This document shows, in pieces, positions 1-8,650 of a stretch of 64,000 nucleotides of DNA. Location of the stretch: contig NZ_JAHHDS010000003.1 in assembly GCF_019739195.1 (NCBI RefSeq), forward strand, positions 1,860,001 to 1,924,000, in the 5' to 3' direction. The stretch's first letter is position 1. Every line of letters begins with the position of its first letter. The position numbers were made by a program, and so were the translations under genes. A model generated the notes under the pieces. The model did not search any database and was not told where the DNA came from. It saw nothing but the letters and a program-made list of their open reading frames with translations. The stretch is from Microcella sp. (GTDB lineage: Bacteria > Actinomycetota > Actinomycetes > Actinomycetales > Microbacteriaceae).

Positions 1-74
1 GGGGCCCGGTGCGGGGGTACTGTGATGCCACCTGTGTCCCTCGCGCGCGCCAGCGCCCCGAGTAGAGGAACTGC

Positions 75-2243
75 ATGACGCTCGCTGCGGAAGAACCGGG
101 GAACGACCCCGCGGCGGGCCGGCATGCGCGGCGGAGGCGCACGGGGCTGAGCATCCAGTCGAGCGTGCTGCTCATGCTGCTGGGAGTCAGCCTGGCCTCG
201 AACGTGCTCGTCGGCGTCATCGGCTACGTCAACGCGACCGATTCTCTGCGCGACGCGGCCTTCGAGCGCCTGGTCGAAGTGCGCGACTCGCGTGCCCGAG
301 AGATCAGCCGGCTTTTCTCAACGATCGAGAACAGCGTCGTCGTTCACTCGCGCGGGCAGAGCGTCGTCGACGCCACCCTCGCCTTCACGCAAGGCTTCGA
401 CGAGCTCGGCGACATCGAGCTCACCGACGAGCAGACCGCGCTGCTCGACAGCTACTACTCTGACGTGTTCGGCCCACGGCTGAGTGAGGCGACCGGCTCG
501 GTGGCGAGCGTCGAGAGCTTCGTGCCGAACACCGCGGCGGCCCGCTATCTGCAAGTGCTGTACACCGCGCCGCACGACTCGTTCGACGCGGCGATCGCCG
601 TCGACGACGCGGGCGATGGCAGCACGTGGTCGGCTGCGCACGCGGAGTATCACGACTACTTTCGGTCGATGACAGAGTTACTCGACTATGAAGACGTGCT
701 GCTGCTCGACGCAGAGGGCCGGGTGGTCTACAGCGCGTTCAAGGGCGTCGACCTCGGCACCAACGTGCTGAGCGGCCCCTACCGGTTCTCGAACCTGTCG
801 GCCGCCTACGGCTCGGCCATGGGCAGCAATCTGCTCGGCGAGGTGAGCTTCACCGACTTCGAGGCCTACCCCCCGTCACTCAACCTTCCTGCCGGGTGGG
901 CGGTGACGCCCATCGGCTCGGGCGGCGAGCTCATCGGCGCCATGGCGATCGAGCTGCCGATCGAGCGGCTCAGCAGCGTGATGACGGCCGACGGCGACTG
1001 GAGCCAGGGCGGTCTCGGCGAGACCGGCGAGGCCTACCTGGTGGGCACGGACACCCTGATGCGCTCGCCGTCGCGCTTGCTACAAGAGAACCCGGAACAG
1101 TTTGCCGAGGTCGCCCGCGCCGCCGGCATCGCCGACGACACCATCGATCTCGTGCTCGCGCGAGAGACCACGCTGGGTGTGCTGCCCGTGCGGTCGGCCG
1201 CCGTCGAGTCGGCTCTGGCCGGCGGTGAGGGAACCACGATCTCGGCGAACTACCTCGGTCGCGACACGCTCGCCGCGTTCGGGCGGGTCGAGGTCGACGA
1301 TCTCGACTGGGTCGTCATCGCCGAGCTCGACACGAGCGAGGCCTTTGCGCCCGTCACCGAGTTCACGCGCAACCTCATCATCTCGTCGGCCGTGCTCGCG
1401 CTGGTCGTGTCGGTGCTCTCGTTGCTGCTCGCGCGCGTTTTCGTGCAGCCCCTGCGGCGTCTCTCGGCCGCCGCGCAGCGCATCGCGGCCGGAGAGACCG
1501 GCGTGACCGTCGACGCGGGGTCGAGCGACGAAATGTCGAGCGTCTCGGCGGCGTTCAACGACATGAGCCGCAGCCTGCAGGTCAAAGCTGAGCTGCTCGA
1601 CCAGCAGCAGGCAGAGAGCGAGCGGCTGCTGCGCGCGCTCATGCCCGAGCCGGTCATCCGTCGCTATCGCGAAGGGGTGCAGACGATCGCGGAGGATCAC
1701 CGCGATGTCTCGGTCATGTACGCCGACATCGTCGGATTCGATGCCTACAGCAGCACGCTCGACTCAGAAGCGACTCTCGAAGCACTCAACGAGCTCGTGC
1801 GGCAGTTCGACGAGGCCGCGACCGCGATCGGCGTCGAGCATGTGCGCACGGCGACGAAGGGCTATCTCGCGAGCTGCGGCCTCACGGTGCCGCGCATCGA
1901 CAACGCGCGCCGCATCGTCGACTTCGCGCTCGAGCTGCAGCGCATTCTCGACCGGTTCAGCGCCCAGTGGGGAGTTGCGCTTCACCTGCGCGCGGGCCTC
2001 GACCTCGGCAGCGCGAGCAGCGGTCTCGTCGGTCGCGCGCACATGGTCTATGACCTCTGGGGCGAGGCGGTCAACCTCGCTTTCCGGGTGCAGGCCGAGC
2101 GGGGGGAGTCGGGCATCTACCTGACCGAGCGCGTGGCGAGCGGGGTGCCCTCGACCGTGCCGCTGGTCGACGTGGGCGTCGTCGACACCCCGTCGGGCCC
2201 GCAACGCATTCTGCGCATCGACCTCGCGCACGGCCATGACTGA
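75..2243 (+). CDS. Membrane-bound class III nucleotide cyclase with Cache-like sensor and HAMP domain
   Basis: The protein has 722 residues. A membrane segment lies near residues 29-52, followed by an extracytoplasmic region of about 380 residues that looks like a Cache-type sensor, a second membrane segment (about 432-454), a HAMP domain (about 455-508) and a class III cyclase domain (about 540-710). Seen in the cyclase domain: the first metal Asp (D551 in VMYADIVGF), the base-specifying Asp (D660 in YDLWGEAVNLA), and the transition-state Asn (N667) and Arg (R671). Odd: where the family has GD for the second metal ligand the sequence reads TK (T594-K595 in RTATKGYLASCG), and the adenine-contacting Lys position holds R591. 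It may therefore have altered activity or product. It overlaps the following channel gene by 8 nt, so the two should be co-translated. Start ATG follows TAGAGG by 6 nt; GAGGAA could also act as a ribosome site. Confidence 0.88.
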   Translation: MTLAAEEPGNDPAAGRHARRRRTGLSIQSSVLLMLLGVSLASNVLVGVIGYVNATDSLRDAAFERLVEVRDSRAREISRLFSTIENSVVVHSRGQSVVDATLAFTQGFDELGDIELTDEQTALLDSYYSDVFGPRLSEATGSVASVESFVPNTAAARYLQVLYTAPHDSFDAAIAVDDAGDGSTWSAAHAEYHDYFRSMTELLDYEDVLLLDAEGRVVYSAFKGVDLGTNVLSGPYRFSNLSAAYGSAMGSNLLGEVSFTDFEAYPPSLNLPAGWAVTPIGSGGELIGAMAIELPIERLSSVMTADGDWSQGGLGETGEAYLVGTDTLMRSPSRLLQENPEQFAEVARAAGIADDTIDLVLARETTLGVLPVRSAAVESALAGGEGTTISANYLGRDTLAAFGRVEVDDLDWVVIAELDTSEAFAPVTEFTRNLIISSAVLALVVSVLSLLLARVFVQPLRRLSAAAQRIAAGETGVTVDAGSSDEMSSVSAAFNDMSRSLQVKAELLDQQQAESERLLRALMPEPVIRRYREGVQTIAEDHRDVSVMYADIVGFDAYSSTLDSEATLEALNELVRQFDEAATAIGVEHVRTATKGYLASCGLTVPRIDNARRIVDFALELQRILDRFSAQWGVALHLRAGLDLGSASSGLVGRAHMVYDLWGEAVNLAFRVQAERGESGIYLTERVASGVPSTVPLVDVGVVDTPSGPQRILRIDLAHGHD

Positions 2244-3672
2244 GGTCTGGCTCGAGCCCTGGTTCTGGCCGTCGGTCGCGGTGATCGTCGGTCTGCCACT
2301 CGTGCTGCTCGTGCTCAGCGAGCTGTACGAGTCGCTTAAGCGGCAGGGCAACCCGGCCGCACGCATCGTGCGGCTCGTGCGCAACTACATCGCGCCCGTT
2401 GCGGCACTGCTCGTGCTGCTGAGCCAGGTCGAGCAGGCCGAGGTCGATGCTTCGTGGAGCCGCATCACGGCCACGGTGCTGGGGTTTCTCGTCATTCTCG
2501 TCTTCATCAACGGGCTCAACGTGGCGCTCTTCGCGACCGCTCGCAAAGGCACCTGGCGTGATCGGCTACCGACGATCTTCGTCGACGTCACGCGGTTTCT
2601 CATCATCACTATCTCGCTCGCGGTGCTGTTCTCGTGGGTGTGGGGCGCCGATGTGGGCGGGCTCTTCACGGCTCTCGGCATCGGGTCGATCGTCATTGGT
2701 CTCGCGCTGCAGAATGCGGTCGGCTCTGTGCTCTCGGGGTTGCTGCTGCTGTTCGAGCAGCCCTTCCAGATCGGCGACTGGTTGAAGGTCGGCGACGTGA
2801 CCGGCTACGTCACCGAGGTGAACTGGCGCTCGGTACACATCCGCACCGTCTCGGGCGTCGTCATCGTGCCCAACAGCGAGCTGGCAGGCGCCTCGTTCAA
2901 GAACTTCACCGCCAAGAACGCGCCGTTCACGGCCTTCCAAATGGTGCAGTTCGCCACCGAGGATGAGCCCGAGACCGTCATCGCCGTCATGAACCAGGTG
3001 GCGGCCGACCTGCCGCAGATCGTCGCCGGGCGAGAGCCCAGTGTGGGCACCTTCGCAGCGGGGGAGTACGAGATCAATATTCCCGTGGCGACGCCGGGCG
3101 ACGAGTACGACGTTCTCACTGAGTTTCGCCGGCGGCTCTGGTACGCCGCGCGCCGCGCCGGCCTGCACCTCGACGGCGACTACTTCGTCGATTACGACAC
3201 CGCCGAGCGCCGAGGCGAGCTGCTCGAACGGTTCGCCTCCGCCCTCTACTGCGCCCCCGACGAGGTGCGGGGGCTCGCGCCGCGCGTGCGGATCGAGCGC
3301 TTCGTCGAGGGCGAGAAGCTGCAGCACATCGGAGAAGTGCCTGCGGGCATCCGACTCATCGAATCGGGCGTCGCGCGCATGATCGTCGAGGCCGCGGGCG
3401 GCGTGCGCGTGCCGGTCACCGACCTCACCCGTGACGACATCGTGGGGCTCACCTCGCTCACCCGTCAGGGCATCAACGCCGCCGTGTACGCGATGACGCC
3501 GGTGACCGCGCTCTTCGTGCCGGTGGCCGTCGTCGACGACCTCGTTGCCCGCCGACCTGAGCTGGCCCGCGACTTCGGCCGAGAGATCGACAACCGACGC
3601 CGACTCGTGCTCGATGCTTTCGCGCTTGCGGGCGTCGACGTGCCCGCGGGCACGCGCACGATCGCCTACTGA
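2236..3672 (+). CDS. MscS-family channel with C-terminal cyclic-nucleotide-binding-like domain
   Basis: The protein has 478 residues. Several N-terminal membrane helices lead to the MscS pore helix and beta domain (about residues 135-215; GIGSIVIGLALQNAVGSVLS and FEQPFQIGDWLKVGDVTG). The C-terminal 130 residues (about 336-460) resemble a cyclic-nucleotide-binding domain (RFVEGEKLQHIGEVPAGIRL, then ESGVARM). This is the architecture of the bCNG subfamily of MscS channels, which are thought to be gated by a cyclic nucleotide. In the phosphate-binding cassette (VGLTSLTRQGINAAVYA, about 401-417) the usual Glu and Arg of FGExxLL...RxAxV are not seen, so binding may be non-canonical or lost. Its start lies inside the cyclase gene (ATGACTGA overlap), which makes a cyclase-to-channel signalling pair likely. 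The last point is inference. Confidence 0.87.
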   Translation: MTEVWLEPWFWPSVAVIVGLPLVLLVLSELYESLKRQGNPAARIVRLVRNYIAPVAALLVLLSQVEQAEVDASWSRITATVLGFLVILVFINGLNVALFATARKGTWRDRLPTIFVDVTRFLIITISLAVLFSWVWGADVGGLFTALGIGSIVIGLALQNAVGSVLSGLLLLFEQPFQIGDWLKVGDVTGYVTEVNWRSVHIRTVSGVVIVPNSELAGASFKNFTAKNAPFTAFQMVQFATEDEPETVIAVMNQVAADLPQIVAGREPSVGTFAAGEYEINIPVATPGDEYDVLTEFRRRLWYAARRAGLHLDGDYFVDYDTAERRGELLERFASALYCAPDEVRGLAPRVRIERFVEGEKLQHIGEVPAGIRLIESGVARMIVEAAGGVRVPVTDLTRDDIVGLTSLTRQGINAAVYAMTPVTALFVPVAVVDDLVARRPELARDFGREIDNRRRLVLDAFALAGVDVPAGTRTIAY

Positions 3673-3712
3673 GGTCGATCGTCACGAACCCCGGCTCGGC
3701 TCGGCCCGCTGA

Positions 3713-3718
3713 TAGATT
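3713..3718 (+). promoter_or_regulatory. -10 box of a leaderless promoter for cbs
   Basis: TAGATT lies 6 nt before the GTG start of the cystathionine beta-synthase gene and no Shine-Dalgarno sequence is present. Transcription would begin at or next to the start codon. No convincing -35 box is seen. Confidence 0.6.
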
Positions 3719-3724
3719 CGCGGG

Positions 3725-5128
3725 GTGAAGTACGCCGCCTCGATCGTCGATCTCATCGGCAACACCCCGCTCGTACGCCTCAACCGGGTGACGGAGGGAA
3801 TCTCGGCGACCGTGCTCGCCAAGGTCGAGTACCTCAACCCGGGCGGCTCGGCGAAAGATCGCATCGCCACGCGCATCATCGACGCCGCCGAGCGCGAAGG
3901 TCTGCTCAAGCCGGGCGGCACGATCGTCGAGCCGACGAGCGGCAACACGGGCGTCGGCCTCGCACTCGTCGCGCAGCAGCGCGGCTACCGCTGCGTCTTC
4001 GTGCTGCCCGACAAGGTGGGCGAAGACAAGCGCAACGTGCTGACTGCCTACGGCGCCGAGATCGTCGTGACCCCGACGGCGGTCGCGCCTGACGACCCCG
4101 AGTCGTACTACAGCGTTTCCGACCGCCTCGCGCGCGAGATCGACGGCGCCTTCAAGCCGAACCAGTACGCCAACCCGAACGGCCCGCTGAGCCACTACGA
4201 GACCACCGGCCCCGAGATCTGGCGTGATACTGAGGCGCAGGTCACTCACTTCGTCACGGGCGTCGGCACGGGCGGCACCATCACCGGCACGGGGCGCTAC
4301 CTGCGCGAGATCAGCGCCGACCGTGCGAGCGGCCGTGTGCAGATCGTCGGCGTCGACCCGGTCGGCAGCGTCTACTCGGGCGGCACCGGCCAGCCCTATC
4401 TCGTCGAGGGGGTCGGCGAAGACTTCTGGCCCGAGGCCTACGATCCGAGCGTCGTCGACCGCATCGTCGCGGTGAGCGACCAGCAGTCGTTCGACATGAC
4501 CCTGCGCCTGGCCCGCGAAGAGGGTCTGCTCGTCGGCGGCTCGTGCGGAATGGCGGCCGTGGGTGCGCTCGAGGTCGCCCGCGAGCTGGGCCCCGACGAC
4601 GTCGTCGTGGTGCTGCTTCCTGATGGTGGTCGCGGCTACCTCGGCAAGATCTTCAACGAGAAGTGGATGCTGCGCCACGGCTTCACGCCCGCCTCGGGCT
4701 CGCCGACCGTGGCCCATCTGCTCGGCACTCCGCCGCGCGCCCTGCCGCACCTGCGCCGCGAAAGTTCGGTGGCGGATGCCGTCGCGGCCCTCGAGGCCGG
4801 GCACGCCGCTCTGCCGGTGCTCGCCGCCGAGCCGCCCGTCGTGCTCGGTGAAGTGCTCGGCGCCGTCGACGCCCCGACGCTGCTGCGTGCTCTCGCCACG
4901 GGCGAGGTGACCGCGGCAGATCCGATCACCGCGGCGATGGGGCCGAGCCTGCCCGTCGTCGGCGCCCACGAGAGCCTCGAGGCTGCGCGCGACCGCTTCG
5001 GCGAACGGGGAGCGGGCGGACGGCATCCCGAAGCACTGCTCGTACTCGACGGCGGCAACCCGATCGGCATGCTGACCCGCACTGATCTGATCGCGGCGCT
5101 CGCCGCCGCACCGGAGGGCACCTCGTGA
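3725..5128 (+). CDS. cbs: Cystathionine beta-synthase with CBS domain pair
   Basis: PLP enzyme of the beta-family (fold type II), 467 residues, predicted to condense homocysteine with serine to cystathionine in the reverse transsulfuration route. Seen: the PLP lysine K44 in GGSAKDR, the TSGNTGVG loop, and the glycine-rich VGTGGTITGTGRYL phosphate loop. The last 130 residues form a degenerate CBS domain pair (EVLGAVDAPTLLRAL and PIGMLTRTDLIAALA), typical of bacterial Cbs rather than O-acetylserine sulfhydrylase. No haem-binding N-terminal extension is present. The GTG start is chosen because the family motif begins at once and a -10 box sits 6 nt upstream. The following metB-like gene starts inside its stop codon (GTGA). 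Confidence 0.93.
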   Translation: MKYAASIVDLIGNTPLVRLNRVTEGISATVLAKVEYLNPGGSAKDRIATRIIDAAEREGLLKPGGTIVEPTSGNTGVGLALVAQQRGYRCVFVLPDKVGEDKRNVLTAYGAEIVVTPTAVAPDDPESYYSVSDRLAREIDGAFKPNQYANPNGPLSHYETTGPEIWRDTEAQVTHFVTGVGTGGTITGTGRYLREISADRASGRVQIVGVDPVGSVYSGGTGQPYLVEGVGEDFWPEAYDPSVVDRIVAVSDQQSFDMTLRLAREEGLLVGGSCGMAAVGALEVARELGPDDVVVVLLPDGGRGYLGKIFNEKWMLRHGFTPASGSPTVAHLLGTPPRALPHLRRESSVADAVAALEAGHAALPVLAAEPPVVLGEVLGAVDAPTLLRALATGEVTAADPITAAMGPSLPVVGAHESLEAARDRFGERGAGGRHPEALLVLDGGNPIGMLTRTDLIAALAAAPEGTS

Positions 5129-6291
5129 CCGACGACCAGAACCTGCATGGTTTCGCCACGCGCGCCATCCACGCCGGGCAGGAGTTCGACCCGACGACGG
5201 GCGCCGTGACGCCGCCGGTCTACTTCACCTCGACCTTCGTGCAGCGCTCGATCGGCGACCTGCGCGGCGGCTACGAGTACGCCCGCGGCGGCAACCCGAC
5301 GCGCGACGCTCTGCAGACCCAGCTCGCCTCGCTCGAGGGCGGCCGGTTCGCGCTCTCGTTCGCCTCGGGCCTCGCCGCTGAAGACGCGCTTCTGCGCGCG
5401 GTGCTGCGGCCGGGCGATCGCGTGCTCATGGGCAACGACGTCTACGGCGGAACCCACCGGCTCGTGCGGCGCATCTTCGGCCCGTGGGGCATCGAGCTCA
5501 CGACGCTCGAGCTCGGCGACCTCGAGTCGACGCGCGAGGCCCTCGAGACCCTGCAGCCGCGCGTGCTCTGGCTCGAGTCGCCGAGCAACCCGCTCATGAA
5601 GATCACCGACATCACGGCTCTCGCCGAGCTCGCGCACGCGGCCGGCGCCATCGTCGTGGTCGACAACACCTTCGCGACGCCGTACCTGCAGCAGCCACTC
5701 GTGCTCGGCGCCGATGTCGTCGTGCACTCGACGACGAAGTACCTCGGCGGTCACTCCGATGTGCTCGGCGGCGCGATCGTCACGAACGATGAGAAGCTGG
5801 CCGAGAACGTGCGCTTTCACCAGTTCGCGGCGGGCGCCGTGTCAGGGCCGATGGATGCCTGGCTCACCACGCGCGGCATCAAGACTCTCGCGGTGCGCAT
5901 GCGTCAGCATTCGGCCAACGCGCAGGCGATCGCCGAGTCGCTCGTGGGCCACGCAGCGGTCGCCCGCGTCTACTACCCGGGTCTCGTCGATCACCCCGGT
6001 CACGATCTCGCCATGCGGCAGATGCGCGGTTTCGGCGGGATGCTCTCGCTCGAGCTCGCCGGAGGTTCCGCCGCCGCGCGCCGCTTCGCCGAGAGCCTGC
6101 GCGTCTTCAGCCTCGCTGAGTCGCTCGGTGGAGTCGAGTCGCTCGTCAACTACCCGAGCGAGATGACGCACGCGTCAGTGCGGGGCACCGAGCTCGAGGT
6201 GAGCGACGCGATCGTGCGGCTCTCGGTGGGCATCGAAGAGGTCGATGACCTGCTCGCCGACGTGCGCCAGGCGCTCACGGCGCTGGCGTAG
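5125..6291 (+). CDS. metB: Cystathionine gamma-synthase / gamma-lyase
   Basis: Cys/Met-metabolism PLP enzyme (fold type I), 388 residues. Seen: substrate-binding region YEYARGGNPTRDALQ, the aldimine-forming K205 in HSTTKYLGGHSD, and the C-terminal ESLGGVESLVNYPSEMTHAS. The family cannot be split into gamma-synthase and gamma-lyase from these motifs alone. Coupling to cbs through a 4-nt GTGA overlap favours a role in transsulfuration: cbs makes cystathionine and this enzyme cleaves it to cysteine, 2-oxobutyrate and ammonia, although gamma-synthase activity is also possible. The symbol is the conventional one for this group in actinobacteria. Confidence 0.88.
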   Translation: MTDDQNLHGFATRAIHAGQEFDPTTGAVTPPVYFTSTFVQRSIGDLRGGYEYARGGNPTRDALQTQLASLEGGRFALSFASGLAAEDALLRAVLRPGDRVLMGNDVYGGTHRLVRRIFGPWGIELTTLELGDLESTREALETLQPRVLWLESPSNPLMKITDITALAELAHAAGAIVVVDNTFATPYLQQPLVLGADVVVHSTTKYLGGHSDVLGGAIVTNDEKLAENVRFHQFAAGAVSGPMDAWLTTRGIKTLAVRMRQHSANAQAIAESLVGHAAVARVYYPGLVDHPGHDLAMRQMRGFGGMLSLELAGGSAAARRFAESLRVFSLAESLGGVESLVNYPSEMTHASVRGTELEVSDAIVRLSVGIEEVDDLLADVRQALTALA

Positions 6292-6312
6292 GTCGGCGAG
6301 CTCGCCGTCTCG

Positions 6313-7425
6313 TCAGACCGGGAAGCGCATGATGCCGGCCGCGGCCGCGCCACCGGGAATCTCGTCAGAGCGCACCGCGACCACGCGGGCGCCGGTCAGG
6401 AGCGCACGTCGTGCGATCTCGTCGACCACTCCGTAGTCGACGGCGTCGTCTGACTCTGACAGGGTGAGGGCGCCTGACTGCTCGTCGACGAAGCCGGAGA
6501 TCGTGCGGTCGATGTCGACGAGCAGCGTGCTGAGCGCGCCGTAGGTGGCGGCTCGCGCGAGGTCGCTGAGGTCGGAGGACCCCGACCCGGTGCCGATCGC
6601 CTCGCTCACGCGCTCGCCGAGGGCGGCGATCTCGGCGGCGTAGAGCCGGTCGAGAATCGGGCGGGCCTCGGCGGCGAGCTCATCGGCGCTCATCGTCTCG
6701 GCGTTGCCGCGAATCGTCTCGGCGGTGAGCTCGTCGTAGCGGCTGACGCCGCGGAAGATGCTCGCGAGCGGCTCGGCCCCGGCAATGATGAGGGGCACGT
6801 GCGCGCTGAGGAGCAGGGGACGGATCGCATCGTCGATCTGACGCGAGTAGTGGCCGAGTAACGTCTTGTCGCCCTCGTCGCCGATGAGTCGAGCCGAGCC
6901 GCTGTTGCCGCGCGTGGCGAAGATGCGCGAGGCGTCGGCGGGAAGGTCGGCGACGGCAACCTCGTCGGCCGAGCCTTCGATCGTCACCTCGATGAGCCGT
7001 ACGGCGTTCTGCGAGAGCGCCAGCACGAAGGCGGCTTGCGGAAACGCAACAGCGCGCAGCAGCGGCTTGAGGTGGAAGCGGTCGGAGACCTGCATTGTCG
7101 CTGCGACGCGATTGGGGATGCGGTAGGTCAGCACGCGCTCGGGGGTCGCGAAGATCACGAGGCTGTTCGACTGGTAGGTCCAAAGGAAGGGGTCGTCGAT
7201 CAGCCGAGTGATGCCGTCACGCACGCCCGCGACGTCGGCCTTGTCGGCTCCGACCGCCTCGAGCTGCTCGAGCGCGGCAGCCAGGTGGTTGCCGAGCTCG
7301 GTGCGCGACTTCTCGGCCTCGGCGGCGAGCGTGCTCGTCGGCAGATAGATCGAGACGCAGTACAGCGAGCGGGTCGAGGCAATCGCACGCAGCTCGGCTT
7401 CGGTGGGAATGTCGGTGTGCAGCAT
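6313..7425 (-). CDS. baeRF-family (eRF1-like) protein
   Basis: The 370-residue protein matches the bacterial archaeo-eukaryotic release factor (baeRF) group. It opens with the strand YCVSIYLPTST, has a central region with LVIFATPERVLTYRIPN and FVLALSQNAVRLIEV, and ends with RALLTGARVVAVRSDEIPGGAAAAGIMRFPV, which resembles the eRF1 domain 3 / L7Ae-like end of the family. Members are thought to bind ribosomes or RNA, but the cellular role is not settled. The gene stands alone, convergent with metB and divergent from the LacI regulator. A weak purine-rich ribosome site (AGAGGG) precedes the ATG. Confidence 0.72.
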   Translation of the reverse strand: MLHTDIPTEAELRAIASTRSLYCVSIYLPTSTLAAEAEKSRTELGNHLAAALEQLEAVGADKADVAGVRDGITRLIDDPFLWTYQSNSLVIFATPERVLTYRIPNRVAATMQVSDRFHLKPLLRAVAFPQAAFVLALSQNAVRLIEVTIEGSADEVAVADLPADASRIFATRGNSGSARLIGDEGDKTLLGHYSRQIDDAIRPLLLSAHVPLIIAGAEPLASIFRGVSRYDELTAETIRGNAETMSADELAAEARPILDRLYAAEIAALGERVSEAIGTGSGSSDLSDLARAATYGALSTLLVDIDRTISGFVDEQSGALTLSESDDAVDYGVVDEIARRALLTGARVVAVRSDEIPGGAAAAGIMRFPV

Positions 7426-7519
7426 CGTCGCCCTCTTTCGTGGGGGAGCCCGGTCGGCACCCGGTGGCTGGCTCAGTCTACGAGTCGGAGCCTGGTCGCT
7501 CTAGGGAGGAGGCCGCGTG

Positions 7520-7525
7520 CATAAT
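7520..7525 (+). promoter_or_regulatory. Probable -10 box of the LacI-type arabinose regulator
   Basis: CATAAT resembles a sigma-70 -10 element and sits just upstream of the operator at 7535-7552, which would then cover the transcription start. No good -35 box is seen. Confidence 0.45.
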
Positions 7526-7534
7526 GAAGGTGCG

Positions 7535-7552
7535 GATGTGACCGTACACATC
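7535..7552. promoter_or_regulatory. Palindromic operator upstream of the arabinose regulator
   Basis: GATGTGACCGTACACATC is an inverted repeat (GATGTG-N6-CACATC). The half-site TGTGACCGT recurs three times ahead of araD, so this is probably the site for autoregulation. Confidence 0.65.
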
Positions 7553-7571
7553 GCAACCTGAATGGATTTCG

Positions 7572-8606
7572 ATGGCGACCCACGACGAGCGTCCGGTTGA
7601 GCCGGAGCGTCTGCGCGCGCCCAACATCCGGGATGTCGCTCGTGTCGCCGGTGTGTCGTATCAGACGGTCTCGCGGGTTCTCAACGACAGCCCGAGCATC
7701 AGGCCCGAGACTCTGCAGCGCGTGCGCGACGCGATCAGCGAGCTCGGCTATCGGCCGAACCAGGCGGCCCGCGCACTCGTCACGAGTCGGTCGCGCACGA
7801 TCGGAGTGCTCTCGGCGCAGACCGTGCACTACGGGCCGGCCACCGCGACGAACGCGATCGAGACCGCCGCGCGCGAGGCCGGCTACCGGCTTTCGATCAC
7901 GAACATTAGCTCGACCGAGTACGCCTCGATCAAGTCGGCCGTTGACTACCTCATGAGCCAGTCGGTCGAGGCGCTCATCGTCATCGCGCCGCAGGTGCGC
8001 GTCTTCGAGGCGCTCAACGACCTGCAGGTCGCCGTGCCTTACGTGACTCTCGAGGCCACGGGTCTCAATACCTCGCACTCGCTGTGGGTCGACCAGGTGC
8101 AGGGCGCGCGCATGGCCACGCGCCACCTCATCGAGCTCGGTCACACCGAGATCATGCACATCTCGGGCCCGCAAGACTGGATCGAGGCTGAAGCGCGCAT
8201 GCAGGGCTTCTTGCGCGAGCTCTCTGACGCCGACCTGCGCACTCGTGCTCCGATTCTCGGCGACTGGACGGCCTCGTTCGGCTACTACGCCGGCATTGAG
8301 CTGCTGCGCTACCGCGACTTCTCGGCGGTCTTCGTCGGCAACGACCAGATGGCCCTGGGCTTCATGCACGCGTGCCGCGAGTTCGGTCTCGATGTGCCGG
8401 GCGACATCTCGATCGTCGGCTTTGACGACATTCCCGAGGCGGCGCACTTCGCACCGCCCTTGACGACCGTGCGGCAGAACTTTGCTGAGATCGGTCGACG
8501 CGCCATCGCCCTGCTGCTCGGTGAGCTGCGCGGCGAGGATGGGCTCAGTCACGACCCTGTGCAGCCCGAGCTGGTCGTGCGCGAGTCGACCGCTCGCCGT
8601 CGCTGA
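7572..8606 (+). CDS. araR: LacI-family regulator, probably of the arabinose genes
   Basis: 344 residues with the LacI architecture: an N-terminal helix-turn-helix (IRDVARVAGVSYQTVSRVLN, about residues 18-37), the hinge helix PNQAARALVTSRSRTIG, and a periplasmic-binding-protein-like effector domain ending in a C-terminal lid (SIVGFDDIPEAAHFAPPLTTV). It lies directly before araDBA, and related palindromes occur both before its own gene and before araD, so it probably represses both in the absence of L-arabinose or a derivative. LacI-type AraR proteins are known in corynebacteria. The symbol is therefore by context. No strong ribosome site precedes the ATG; an out-of-frame ATG lies at 7562. Confidence 0.82.
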   Translation: MATHDERPVEPERLRAPNIRDVARVAGVSYQTVSRVLNDSPSIRPETLQRVRDAISELGYRPNQAARALVTSRSRTIGVLSAQTVHYGPATATNAIETAAREAGYRLSITNISSTEYASIKSAVDYLMSQSVEALIVIAPQVRVFEALNDLQVAVPYVTLEATGLNTSHSLWVDQVQGARMATRHLIELGHTEIMHISGPQDWIEAEARMQGFLRELSDADLRTRAPILGDWTASFGYYAGIELLRYRDFSAVFVGNDQMALGFMHACREFGLDVPGDISIVGFDDIPEAAHFAPPLTTVRQNFAEIGRRAIALLLGELRGEDGLSHDPVQPELVVRESTARRR

Positions 8607-8624
8607 GCACCGTCGTTATCGACT

Positions 8625-8640
8625 TGTGACCGTTTCGCCG
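8625..8640 (+). promoter_or_regulatory. Operator half-site repeat 1 before araD
   Basis: TGTGACCGTTTCGCCG, identical to 8659-8674 and sharing TGTGACCGT with the palindrome at 7535-7552. It lies 34 bp from its copy, close to three helical turns. Confidence 0.5.
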
Positions 8641-8650
8641 CGTCCTGCGG

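Noticed and set aside
6294-6307. CGGCGAGCTCGCCG palindrome between metB and the baeRF gene
   Set aside because: It is a perfect palindrome with no loop and cannot fold into a good terminator hairpin; it may be chance at this base composition.
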